Shown here piece by piece: positions 19,650-30,286 of a stretch of 64,000 bases of DNA; position 1 is the first letter of the stretch; each line of letters opens with the position of its first letter. Under the pieces are notes generated by a model. The model saw only the letters and a list, made by a program, of their open reading frames with translations. It did no database searches and was not told the origin of the DNA. Source of the stretch: Albugo candida (Eukaryota; Oomycota; Peronosporomycetes; Albuginales; Albuginaceae); the NCBI GenBank assembly GCA_905220665.1, contig CAJNAR010000158.1, positions 372,001-436,000 on the forward strand, read 5' to 3'. The position numbers and the translations under genes were made by a program.

Positions 19650-21178
19650 CTACCAGATCGATGCGCCTTCTTCAGCATTCGCGTTCCACATAAAAAGATT
19701 TAAAACCCATTTTGTTCCTTCGACCAATGGACAATCACCGTGAATGCTCATGCTGTCAATATCATCCTCCGGAGTTTGACTATAGTATAAAGTCGCGTGA
19801 AAAGCATTTGGAGGTACAACAAGACCACTTGGGCATTCTGCCATTTCCTTTTTATGAATTCCTGTGTCATGAGCATGATCGAAGAGCATCGAAATACGTT
19901 CTCACCTCCACGTATTGCTTGATTGTTCAAGTACATAGACAAAGTTGCAAATCTCTGTGGTTGAAAATCTTTTGCATGGAATGGGATACTGTATCGAAGA
20001 TTAGGTACTTGAGCGCGAGCTTCTCAAGATCGGACAACCAGGTTGACAACACTCGGAAAAGCCTGCAGAACTTTTCCGAGAGCTCCAAGCTCACCTCTAT
20101 CATCCGGTTATACCACGAGTTTCCGATCAGCTTGGTCATAGTCTCCGCATTGTAACTTCCAAAATATAGTCGAGTAGTACAACTTGAAATGTGTCCATAT
20201 ATGTTGGGTATAGACGCGTTCCTGGGCGAACATGTTGTGAAAGAGAATCCCCGTAGAATGAGATGCATTCTTTAGCCCATCTGATCCAATTGTAGTAGTG
20301 AGATAAACCATTCACCCGTTTGGGAGGGAAAGTGTATCGTAGCTCGAGTAGTCCAATAGCGCGTTCCCATGCTCTTACTATGATAGGAAGATACTCGTGG
20401 CGATTTCCTTCCTTGAATAAGACTGAGATGACATCGGTGAATTGGCGATATTGGTCGTCAGCCATTCATCCCATGCTTCATCTGAATGAATCAGAAAGAA
20501 CTTGCTTTTTAAGGCTGAGTAACTCGAGATGAAAACCCTTCACATCATACAGAGCTGGAAAGAATCGTCCACCTATCTTGTCTGAGCACAACACCACTTT
20601 CCAATTTGTATTTGTAGCCCACTCATATGCCTGGTCATGTCCATAGTTTATAATCCAGCAGTTTGTGAACAATACGGTTTGCTTTTATGAGCTTATCAGT
20701 GGAAGCCGAATTGTGAATATAATCGAACTCCATTTGGCAACAAATTGGCATCCGCACCGAGCGAAATCGCTGCAAACGTCGCAGAGGCATGGATACATCC
20801 AGACTTATCATTGTACGAGACATAAAGCCCGTCACTTTGCCCATTCAGCATGAAAAAGACTTCATTTGACTAAGGGAGAATTTTCTCCATAGGTTGAGAT
20901 ACATGAACGTTTTGATCCCCATACAGTCCCTTTGGATTATAATCCGATCATCACAAGTTCCAGGTGCAAGCATAAAAGTCGGAGTGATTTTTTGCATGCT
21001 CGGCTCCTTTATCAGGATACTTGAGTAATTTGCATAAGCTTTTGGGGAAAGGATGATATCGATATATTGCGATTTTATTTGCTTCATAGCAGTGGAGCTG
21101 CGACTGGAGGTACTTTCGACCGGATAGATAGGAAAAGCTAGTCCATATATAAGCGAGTATCAGAGTGCCAAAAATCAA
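19650..21178 (-). pseudogene. Broken paralogue of the P4H-like gene, iron-binding HxD segment deleted
   Basis: The order of fragments follows the gene at 17171-19174: a hydrophobic start (MIFGTLILAYIWTSF), a block like NRIVHKLLDYKLW, IGGRFFPALYDVKGFHLELL, then HEYLPIIVRAWERAIGL with YNWIRWAKE, and a C-terminus with ATLYYSQTPEDDIDS, IHGDC and EGTKWVLNLFMW. The fragments sit in different frames. Near 20640 the sequence jumps from the NRIVHKLLDYKLW block straight into the insert module, losing about 140 residues that include the HxD iron ligands. This is therefore a tandem duplicate that has lost catalytic capacity by deletion plus several indels. High confidence as a pseudogene. Confidence 0.8.
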
Positions 21179-21729
21179 TTTGAAGCTCGAATTGACAAGA
21201 TTTTTTCGCCTCCATTTCGAACTGCAGATTTAATGACAATTTTATCTTTCATTGGGAATGCGTTCTAACTAGTGGAAGAAGCTGTAGGTATTATTATGAT
21301 GCAAGTTGTTTCAAATGCAGAAACCCATCGCTTGTCTTTTTTCTACTGGAGCTTGTCAGTCTCTCGCATATTCACTTGCAAACTAAGAATGTGCTGGCAT
21401 CGTTTGACAGTAACACTTGCTACGTCGCTAGAAAATGATAGAATGTCTAAGATGTGGGAGTATAGCTTGATTTTACGCATCTGCTTTCCTAATATATTTA
21501 TGACGCTATCAATCATACCAAGTTAGCTGTCAGCGTGGTCATGTAGAGAGCATCAAAAATCGAGCCGCCACAGGGTCCATCCACGACGCCATTTATGTAA
21601 TAAGGTTGAGAGTTAAGTGTAATTATGCAAATAGCATAATACAACACTTCGCTTTTTGCGTCCATGTCGAACGCCAATTGTATCGTTCTTTTCTCGCCAT
21701 TCGCTGAAGGATTGTCGTTGTTACTCAGC
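21179..21729. other. Intergenic, about 550 bp
   Basis: Lies between two divergent pseudogenes. I see no feature beyond a possible remnant presequence region (about 21660-21730) of the following P5C dehydrogenase relic. Confidence 0.35.
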
Positions 21730-23614
21730 GATTCCAAGCTGGGCGACTGTCGATCACAATAAATTGATGAGCAATAAACCAGGAATCGGCCAAAATTTCG
21801 GTAGAAAAGCTTTCTTTTTCGAGTATGAACATGTTTTATTGACTGATTCCCGAGTGAATGGACAATAAACAAATACCGAAATGACGGAAGAAATCATTGA
21901 TCCTTTCTATGGCGAAACTTTTCTCAAAATGCCTTCCACCTCAACGAAAGAAATTGAGCCTTTTACTCAAAGTCTCCGACAAACGCCAAAACATGGACTT
22001 CATAATCCTCTCAATAACGCGGAACGGTGGGATGTCAGCTTTCAGCGAGTCCATAGTTTCATCATCGTTATTGCAGTTATGTTCTTTATGGCGATATATC
22101 GCACAAAGCCGCCGCAATGTTACGCGATCCCCGAGTCGCTGATTTTTTCACACGACTTATCCAACGAGTCTCACCCAAAAGCTACACGCAAGCTGAGACT
22201 GGAGTCATCGTGACGGAAAAATTCTTTGAGAATTCTGGTGGCGATCAAGTTCGATTTGGCCAAGTCGTTTGGAGCTCCCGGTAATCATGTGGGTCGAACC
22301 AGTGTTGGGTACCGATGGCCCTGTGGTCCTGTGGCGCTGATCACTCCGTTCAATTTCCCTTTTGAAATTCCATTACTACAGAGAGCCTTGAATATGGGCA
22401 ATAAAGTATTGATCAAATTGATACGAAAGTCAGTATTGTGATGCAGAAGGCACTACGAATGCTTCATGCTTGTGGCTTGCCACCAAGAGATGTGGATTTG
22501 ATCCATTCGAACGGTCAAGTGATCAATGCAGTGCTCACTGCTGCAAAGCCGCGAAACACACTTTTACTGGGTAGAGAAACCTATATCTTACTTGGTCATC
22601 GTGACAAAATTGTACATTTTCTCCAGTTCTTCGGCTGTAATTGAGAAGCTCGCACTTGATATGGTCGGTCGAATCAAATTGGAGGATGCAGGATTTGACT
22701 GGAAGGTAAACCTTGTGATGTGGCTAGCGACTAGATTCTTGACCACGTTTTCTTTTACAGATCCTTGGTCCCGATGTGCATGAGCAAGATTATGTTGCAT
22801 GGACGTGTGACCAGGTTGGATGACCACAGCAGTGTATAAACAAAAGTTTTCTCAACTTTTTATGATAGTCTAGATGCTTACGCTTACTCTGGACAAAAGT
22901 GCTCAGCTCAGTCAATTCTTTTCGTACATAAAAATTGGGTGGATGTCGGTATTGAGGAGAAGCTTGGTCAACTTGACGAGCGTCGAAAGCTGTCTAACCT
23001 CACCATTGGACACTTCTGACCTTTACCACCGAACGAATGCTTGGTCGCGTCGAGACTCTTTTGAAAATACTCGGTGCCCGTCTGAGTTTTGGAGGAAAGG
23101 AACTCGGTTAGGATCATCTTCCTGGTAGGGACTTTTTCTCATTGAGACTTTGCGTCAGAGAATCATTCGATTTCAAATGTCAATGGTGCGATCCGACCAA
23201 AAGCGGTCTTTCTTCCTTTGGGAAAGATTCTAGAAAAGGAGAACTCCGAATTGGTTACCAGTGACATTTTTGGTCTATTTCAAATTCTTACAAAGTACAG
23301 CGACGACCAACTGGATCTAGTTTTGCAACTTTTGGAGAAAATGCATGCCCATCTGAATGCGGCTGTCGTGTCGAACGACGATCTGTTTCGACAAAAGGTG
23401 TTGGCACGCTCTGTCAATGGCACGACAAATGCGGGAATTCGCGCACGAACTACAGGATCCCCGCAAAACCACTGGTTTGGTCCTGCTGGAGATCCTCGAA
23501 ATCAGGACGCCTGAAGCTATCAAGCTTGTTTGGTCCTGTCATCGTGAAATTATTCAAGACATTGGACCAATTCCAAAAGCTTGGACGATTCCAGAAGCAA
23601 CATGGAGACAGTAA
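21730..23614 (+). pseudogene. Delta-1-pyrroline-5-carboxylate dehydrogenase (ALDH12-type) pseudogene
   Basis: P5C dehydrogenase is the mitochondrial enzyme that turns P5C into glutamate in proline catabolism. Ordered matches: SWATVDHNKL, KHGLHNPLNNAERW, GYRWPCGPVALITPFNFPFE, KVSIVMQKALRMLHACGLP, EKLALDMVGRIKLEDAGFDW, SGQKCSAQS with the catalytic Cys, NGTTNAGIRARTTG, NHWFGPAGDPR and KLVWSCHREIIQDIGP. The pieces change frame repeatedly: a missing base after VLIK near 22423, a slip near 22557, and others near 22050-22260 and 23100. At least two introns are still recognisable (about 22573-22626 and one ending near 22759), so it arose by DNA duplication or by decay in place, not retrocopying. Confident as a pseudogene; whether an intact copy exists elsewhere cannot be told from this window. 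Confidence 0.85.
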
Positions 23615-23639
23615 GAAAATAATCTCTACTCAATTTTGA

Positions 23640-25270
23640 AAGCTAAAAGGCAAGTACATAACCGATCGTTAAAGTTCTTCAAGTTCCCAAGCATCGACTT
23701 AGCTGGCTTCTTCCACGGATCGAATCGTTACCGGATCGCTACTTTAGCCTTGGGCCTCTGTCTGCTGCTTATAGATATTGATTTGCCCACGCATCACATG
23801 ATCATTTTCGAACTCATCCAAAAGGTCTCATACTTCATCGTATCATCAGGAACTCGATTGTTCTTCTGACCTGGAAGCTCAGAATGAATTTCCTTCAGTT
23901 GTTGGAGTTTCCAATACCCCTTTTAGAATTTTTTCCGCACGAGCACAACATCTGGAAGTGTGATTTTGGGTTCCTCGAGCGGCTTAATATCATTGTCATT
24001 GAACACAGAGCTTGTGAGGTCGTAGCAGAGAGCAGTGTCTCCAACATGAAGCACGTTTCCACGTTAAAATCACATTCTCGAGCGACTTCGACTTCGACTA
24101 AGCGCGTCTTCTTATTCACATGATACGCCTTACTATCCCCTTCAGCTCGAATGCATGGGTTGATATCCAGAACTGTCTACTCCTTGAGAACTTTGACTGA
24201 CCGAACGCCTTGGAAGGGATGACGCCAATACTTTCCACCGTCAATTTCCGCCCTATAAAGAGTTTGAGATCAAGCTTTGATTAAGAACAAGCTTCTTACA
24301 TTTGCAATGTGAACGGGTCCACCACGTGGATGGAAGAGGATAATGAAGTCACACCAAGCACAGATTGTGTACATTACCGAGACTTCGAGCCAGCTTTATC
24401 GGAAGTGCAACCAGATCATCTATACAGACAGGAGCTATTTCGACCGAGTACGTGAATTTGTAATTGTGTGTGCTGCTATAATTATCCGCCGAAACAAGTT
24501 TCTTAGCTGTTTTGAGCCTGGTACACGTATCGAGATCAGTACAAGGGATTCGGCGTTCAAAGAACGTACTTGAGCGGAACACATTCTTTTAAAAAATCCA
24601 CAAATCGTTGCGCGTGATTGCTCTCAAGAAAGAAAAAGTCGACGCCAATAGGTTGTGTTTCAATGCTCCAAGTCTTTGCATGCGCTTGATGTTTTCAATA
24701 TCAGTTGCTCCAAAAAGTAAAATGTGCGTTTATGGTCGAGTTTCTGCCTCACTTGGACCACAGCTTTCCATGATTGATTTGAAAAAATCCACTGGCAGTC
24801 ATCGCATTGCAAATTTCTCACTATGAAATTGATCAATAGAGCCTGTCGGATCACCACTTTGCTCAAAATTTCTTTTTGAATGGTTATTTTGAGCTGAAGT
24901 CTTTTGAATGAGCTTCAGTCCATATCCCCATCCACCATTTTCACGTGTTGTAAACCACTGATTTTCTTTAGACACAAGCAAGCAGCTCTTTGGACTCCAA
25001 TTCTGCTGCAATCCACGGAGGTCGTTGCCATCTGAAATGAAGGATGCGTATTAGCGTATAGCGTGTGATATTAAATATGAAGGTTGCAAACTTGAGGCAT
25101 CCACGACATTGCTGTATGATGTATTCTTTAGGTATTTTCTCACTGATGTCCGCCTCAATTTCAAGCATGTAGAGCTAATATTGGCGGCACTTGCTTGGAT
25201 TGCTGTCGAGCATATGCAACAAAGAGTATATAGACAACGAATTAGATCTATTTGAGCATTCCAGACTTCA
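23640..25270 (-). pseudogene. NMD3-like 60S ribosome export adaptor pseudogene
   Basis: NMD3 is the conserved adaptor that carries pre-60S subunits out of the nucleus via CRM1. Ordered matches on the minus strand: CCICSTAIQ with Cys pairs, EADISEKIPKEYIIQQCRGC, RPPWIAAELESKELLA, SWKAVVQVRQKLDHKRTFYF, YKFTYSVEIAPVCIDDLV, LARSLGNVHNLC, CYDLTSSVFNDNDIK and YWKLQQLKEIHSELPG. The pieces lie in shifting frames: slips near 25165, near 24900 and near 24040, plus an in-frame TAA after VVLVRKKF near 23925. An intron is still visible between GCLK and WQRPPW. NMD3 is essential, so a working copy should exist elsewhere in the genome. Convergent with the P5C dehydrogenase relic, about 25 bp apart. Confidence 0.82.
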
Positions 25271-25785
25271 TAAACGCTCACATTGTCGGCAAGTGATCCG
25301 TCAAATTCCTTCCAAAAGAAGGTTGGATAAGTTGTAATAATTCCGTCGAAGCAGTTGTCCAATTTGCAGGAATCCATGTAGAGTAGCTTAGAAAACGTAT
25401 ACTTTATTATTCTAAAATCCACGTCACTAAAAATAAGATAACAGAACTATCCAGCCATATTACTTTGTGTTTCTGACATCAAACCATTTGCGAAATATGA
25501 AGACACGTTGTTTAAGCAGCTATCTGTTCTGCTTTGCCGTATTCTTCACAAGTTTGTTGTCATAGGAGCCGAAGACACTTCAAATTTAGTGCACTCTGGA
25601 AATTGATCTAAAGTAGAATCATCCTTTCCGTATATAATATTCATTACCCAGAGCTTTAATCCAGAAAAATGGTGGTGAATAATGTAATAATCAAATTATG
25701 ATCATCTAGAATTGTAGATCTAAACCACTCAATAGTAGTCATTGGGTGGCTAAAGCTCTGATCGAGTAGCTACGGATAATTGGCA
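25271..25785. other. Intergenic, about 515 bp
   Basis: Contains the remaining 5' debris of the NMD3 relic (no clear matches beyond about 25270) and the upstream region of eIF2-alpha. No further gene recognised. Confidence 0.35.
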
Positions 25786-26987
25786 ATGAGTTTCGAAAAA
25801 AAAGAGAATTCAGGAACAAGTGTGGAGAAGCACAGTCTTATGGATGAAGTAAATCCTTCCGATGAGTTTATTCATTTGCAGTGTCGTTTCTATGAACAAA
25901 AGTATCCAGAAGTGGACGAATTAGTTATGGTCAACGTTCGATCCATTGCGGAAATGGGGGCTTATGTATCGCTATTGGAGTACAACAACATCGAAGGAAT
26001 GATTTTACTTTCAGAGCTGTCTCGACGTCGTATCCGATCTATTAACAAATTGATTCGCGTCGGTAAAAATGAAGTCGTGATGGTTTTGAGAGTTGACAAA
26101 GAAAAAGGATACATTGATTTATCAAAGCGCCGTGTGTCACCTGAAGATATTTTCAAATGCGAAGAACGATACAATAAAGCAAAAACTGTGCACGGGTGAC
26201 TTCTTCGTGGTATCCATATCGTTAGTATTTCTAACTGCTGTTTTCTTCCAAGTGTTCTTCGTCAGCTAGCAGTGGATACCTCCTTGAGTATCGAAGAATT
26301 ATACGAGAAAATTGCATGGCCACTGTACAAAAAATACAAAATTGAAAGTCAAAATGAGGACGAAAAAAAGGTAATTGATAATTTAGACAACGGCAAGTTG
26401 CCTTTTAACAAGCTATTATTCTTACAGACTGAATACCTACATTGCTACGACGTCTTCAAAAAAGGTGTTTCGGATGATTCCGTGTTTGAGGGTCTCGATA
26501 TGACCAGTGAGATGCGAACGTCACTCAAGTCTCATATTCGAAGGCGACTCACTCCACAACCGATCAAATTTAGAGCGGACGTTGAGGTACAGTGAACAAA
26601 CTATGTGTCTGAAGCATGCATGTTGACAATATGTGTCTTGAACAGGTGACTTGCTTTACATACGAAGGCATTGAGGCGATCCGTTCTGCACTGAAAGCCG
26701 GTCAGGATGTCGGAACGGAAGACGTGCCTATCAAAGTGAAGTTGATTGCCCCACCAATGTATGTGATAACGACAAGCACGCTGGACAAACAAAAAGGAAT
26801 TCAGCAATTGCACGTGGCTATCGATGCAGTAAGAGAGCACATTCAATCGAGAAAAGGTTCTTTAACGGTCAAAATGGAGCCAAGGATCGTAAGCGCCAAT
26901 GAAGAAAAAGAATTTCTTCAAATGATTGAGAAATTAGAGATTGAAAACCGTCAAGTTGACGGTGATGCAGCCGAAGATGACGATTAA
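25786..26987 (+). CDS. EIF2S1: Translation initiation factor eIF2 subunit alpha, 3 exons, 361 aa
   Basis: eIF2-alpha is part of the eIF2-GTP-Met-tRNAi ternary complex and is the target of stress kinases. Exons 25786-26195, 26253-26586 and 26646-26987 (1086 nt, in frame). The S1 domain is nearly invariant ([58 protein letters not shown]), followed by the helical domain and the C-terminal alpha/beta domain ([20 protein letters not shown]) with an acidic tail (DGDAAEDDD). The regulated serine corresponds to Ser79 here. The N-terminus is about 25 residues longer than in animal homologues if the ATG at 25786 is used; [10 protein letters not shown], a downstream in-frame ATG, would shorten it. The codon before 25786 that opens the frame is TTG, not ATG. 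Confidence 0.95.
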
Positions 26988-27503
26988 CGCTTTTTTTCTA
27001 ATAAACACGAATGTTGCGAGTATATACCGAACATTTATTTCAAGCGTCATAAATTACGTCCACTCCACGCGGTACTTAGTCTTATACGTACGACCGTCGT
27101 CTTCTAATTTTTCACGCTCTTTCCATGCCACAAAGCTGAAATTAGCGCATAAGTGCAGTATCAAACCTACCCACACACTGCCTTTCCTCTCCATTACCCA
27201 ATCACTTGTCTCAATGCACATTTTCTCTGAAAAGAAAGGTGCTTATGATATGAATCGTATGATGTGGGAATAGCAGCCCTACCCATCACAACCTTTACAC
27301 ACTCGCTTTGAGAGTCAGCCTCTATGATTACTTAATGAAATAGAGATCGACAAAAATGCAGCTGGTAAGCTCTCTGTCACTATTCACAACACATTACTTT
27401 ACTTTCCAATTTACTAGTTGCAAGTAGCTAGCTTCACTAATTGTGCCCTTCCGATTGACCATTAAAACATATCACACAACTTAGTGCTAGAAAACAGGAA
27501 AGT
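26988..27503. other. Intergenic, about 515 bp
   Basis: Downstream of eIF2-alpha and upstream of the GH5 gene. No coding frame with support; presumably 3' UTR and promoter. Confidence 0.4.
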
Positions 27504-29491
27504 ATGGAAGAACCATCGGCTCAGCACCCAAACGAACAGTATGGCGAGCTACAGACACCATTGTACTCATTCAGCCGAGTTAATCAAGATCCTTCCGACA
27601 GCATGAGAAGCTCGGTAGCTACAGGAGGCTTGACATCCGATAGAGTGAGAATTGGAAACGATGCTTCTATACGTGGATCCTTGGTTGATCGTGGAATAGA
27701 GGCATACGTTCCCACCGAACCAATTTCGGAAAAAGCTAGAGATTACAAAGGACGTATACGAACTTGGCCCGGTTTACTACTACTTTTTCTATTACTTGTG
27801 GGTTCAGCAACCGCCGTGACATACTTTGCGATACAAACACGCGATTCGAGAGAAGCACAGGCAGAAAAAGCCGCCAAGTACGCATTTGAGGAGGCACAGA
27901 TTCTTGGAGGAAAAGGTGGTCGTGGAGATGAATTGATCGCTGATGACGGTATCATTGGAAACCCGAAAAAATATCCACCAAGCAGTAAGTGTTCATCTCC
28001 ATGCTGTTGTGCTGTTTGCATAGCTCATAACATTCTGTAGCCTGCTACCTACCAAATTATTTGAGTAAGAATGGAAAATTGTATTCCGTCGCACCGAATG
28101 GAACAGAAGTTGAATTCGTGATCAAAGGTGTCACCTGGTATGTCTCTCAAGCAAGCATAATCGCTATATCTACTGACTTTATATCAATGCTTCCCTTACA
28201 ATAGGACTGGGATGGAATCGTACGTGGCTCTATTGATTGTCTCATCTTGAGCCAACAGCTTACTTTGGTTCTAATATTTAGCTCCCAATACATATTACTG
28301 GGTCTATGGGAAAACCTTGTAAATGGAACGTCTGCGGTAAGTCGATTGGTGGTATTGATCATTTACAAGTTAATAACGCTGTTATGTTAGTATCAAATAG
28401 CGTCTTTTTTGTCCAATAATAATTTCAATGCGGTCCGAATACCGCTTATGGCGCGCGCAATTCTCAAAAACTCGAGACCCAATGCAGATTTGATCAACAG
28501 ACAAGAGAATCGTGCTATCGCAATCGGAAATTATATGGCATTCCTGAAGAGTATAATCGCTGTACTGCAATTTCGAAAGATTGGAGTCGTTCTGAGTATG
28601 CAAACGCTCTCACCGACTGATGCTGGAGGTCTTTGGTATAATGCACAAGTACCAGAGGAAGATTTCTTACTTGCAATTGACAAATTAACTGCGACTTTAT
28701 GCTCATATAAGTATTGGAATGTGATTGGAATCGATTTGACGAATGAGCCTCACAAAGCAACTTGGGGAGATGGTTCCCCAACAGATTTTAACGTTGGAGC
28801 TAGAAAGATTGCTGCACGAATGCTGGATGGATGTCCTAATTGGATTGGGCTAGTGCAAGGCATATCCGGTCGACAGACTGTCGAGGTGCAAGGAAAGGCG
28901 ATCAATTTTACAGATTGGTATGGTGGTGGCTTACAAGGCGTACGAAGCACTGGTATGAAATTCGACATAGCCAATAAGGTCGTCTACGCCCCTCATTTCA
29001 ATTCTCCTTCCGTCTACCCGCAATCGATATTTTATGCAAACGGTACTTGGGACGAAGCCACAGGTAAACTTGCAGGCTATGTCGAGCTCAACGACGCGTC
29101 TTTACAACTCCGTACATCAGCGATGATGAATAATATGTTTGGATTTTTAAGCAGTACAACAGGTCCAGCAATCTTAATGGGGCAATTTAGTGGATTATAC
29201 GGCCTAGATGCTCATCCTCAGAAGACATCTAAGCGGGTACTCGACCAAATTATCAGCACTGTGACACAACCTGGTTGGGCCGGTGGATTCGTGATGGCTC
29301 TTAACCCCGAGACATCATTTCAGTATAATCCTGCCGACACTGTAGGCAAATTCGCGGAAGGTGTTCTCTCTGATGACTGGCTGAGTGCCAATAAAGCGTA
29401 TTTGGCTGCATTAGGAAAGATGGACAAAATGGAAAATCTGCGAAAATTGCCGTGTTTTAAGCGCCCAGCACGAGCAAAAGGCTCCAAGTAA
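27504..29491 (+). CDS. Membrane-anchored glycoside hydrolase family 5 protein with nucleophile Glu replaced by Gln, 5 exons, 582 aa
   Basis: Exons 27504-27984, 28041-28137, 28205-28219, 28282-28336 and 28391-29491 (1749 nt, in frame). The protein is type II: about 90 cytoplasmic residues, one transmembrane helix (GLLLLFLLLVGSATAVTYF), then a secreted GH5 barrel. Landmarks are GVTWTGMESSQ, FNAVRIPLMA, and IGIDLTNEPH, which holds the acid/base Glu. At the nucleophile site, normally GEF, it reads ILMGQFSGLYG (codon CAA at 29192-29194). The family cleaves beta-1,4- or beta-1,3-glucans, and in oomycetes such ectoenzymes probably remodel the cellulose/glucan wall. With Gln in place of Glu the protein may bind glucan without hydrolysing it. 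The third exon is only 15 nt; skipping it keeps frame but loses the conserved WTGME. Confidence 0.82.
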
Positions 29492-29607
29492 TCCAATTTT
29501 CCGTAAAAATGCACTTTTGACAAAAAGTTGCATACCTCTGTGTCGTTTGCATTTCTTTCATTAGCTATAAAAAATACTTTGAAAAAAAAGTTTACGACAG
29601 TCTACAA

Positions 29608-30081
29608 TCATTCCACTCTACCAAAACTCAAGAATATTGCCAAAATAGCGGCAATGATACTAATCGCAAGAAAGGTGGCACTGTTTTCGCGTTTGATAGA
29701 TTGAGCAATGACACTGGTGGTTGATGCTGATGAAGAGCTTTTGACCACTTTGACGTCATTTTTCACTTTGCCGACTAGAAATTCTTGTAGCTGTCGACGT
29801 GCGTCGCTAGAGTGTCCTATATCCTCAAACTCTTCATTCGCATCCTTTCCAGCCATTTCGAGAATAGTTTCGGGACCACCAGGATGATCATCCAAAAACA
29901 TAGTACAATCATACACTTTGCGTTCTCCTTGGGGGCCGATAATCAGCCAGCAGTCTTGAGCAGTGTTGTGTAGTTTGACTTCCTCTTCTGTGAATTCCTT
30001 CAGACACAAATCCGCCTTGGAAGCGTCATTTTCTTGTAATAATGAATCATTCTCCTGATCGTTATTTAACGTGGTTGACAT
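29608..30081 (-). CDS. Tail-anchored cytochrome b5, 157 aa
   Basis: Small haem protein that passes electrons to desaturases, hydroxylases and P450 systems at the ER. The cytochrome b5 core spans about residues 28-106, with the first haem ligand H66 in DDHPGGPE and the second H90 in IGHSSDARR. A Ser/Lys linker follows, then a C-terminal hydrophobic helix (SATFLAISIIAAILAIFL) and a short luminal tail, the typical tail anchor. Intronless, with the start ATG at 30079-30081. It is convergent with the GH5 gene (117 bp apart) and divergent from the EFHC gene. ER versus outer-mitochondrial placement cannot be settled from the tail alone. Confidence 0.92.
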   Translation of the reverse strand: MSTTLNNDQENDSLLQENDASKADLCLKEFTEEEVKLHNTAQDCWLIIGPQGERKVYDCTMFLDDHPGGPETILEMAGKDANEEFEDIGHSSDARRQLQEFLVGKVKNDVKVVKSSSSASTTSVIAQSIKRENSATFLAISIIAAILAIFLSFGRVE

Positions 30082-30286
30082 GCTTCTGAAAAATGAATGG
30101 TGCGAAACATTTGGTGTGTCATCACAACATAAATTTGCCGACTAAAAATGGATAATTGAGTCCTATTTTCATGCTTTATAATACTGAGTCGTTACCGCTT
30201 CTATATAGAGATAAGTAGATGATAATCCAATAAAATGCTCATTTTATCAAGCACTGGGTAATCGCTACTCGTTTTATCTTCCTGAA

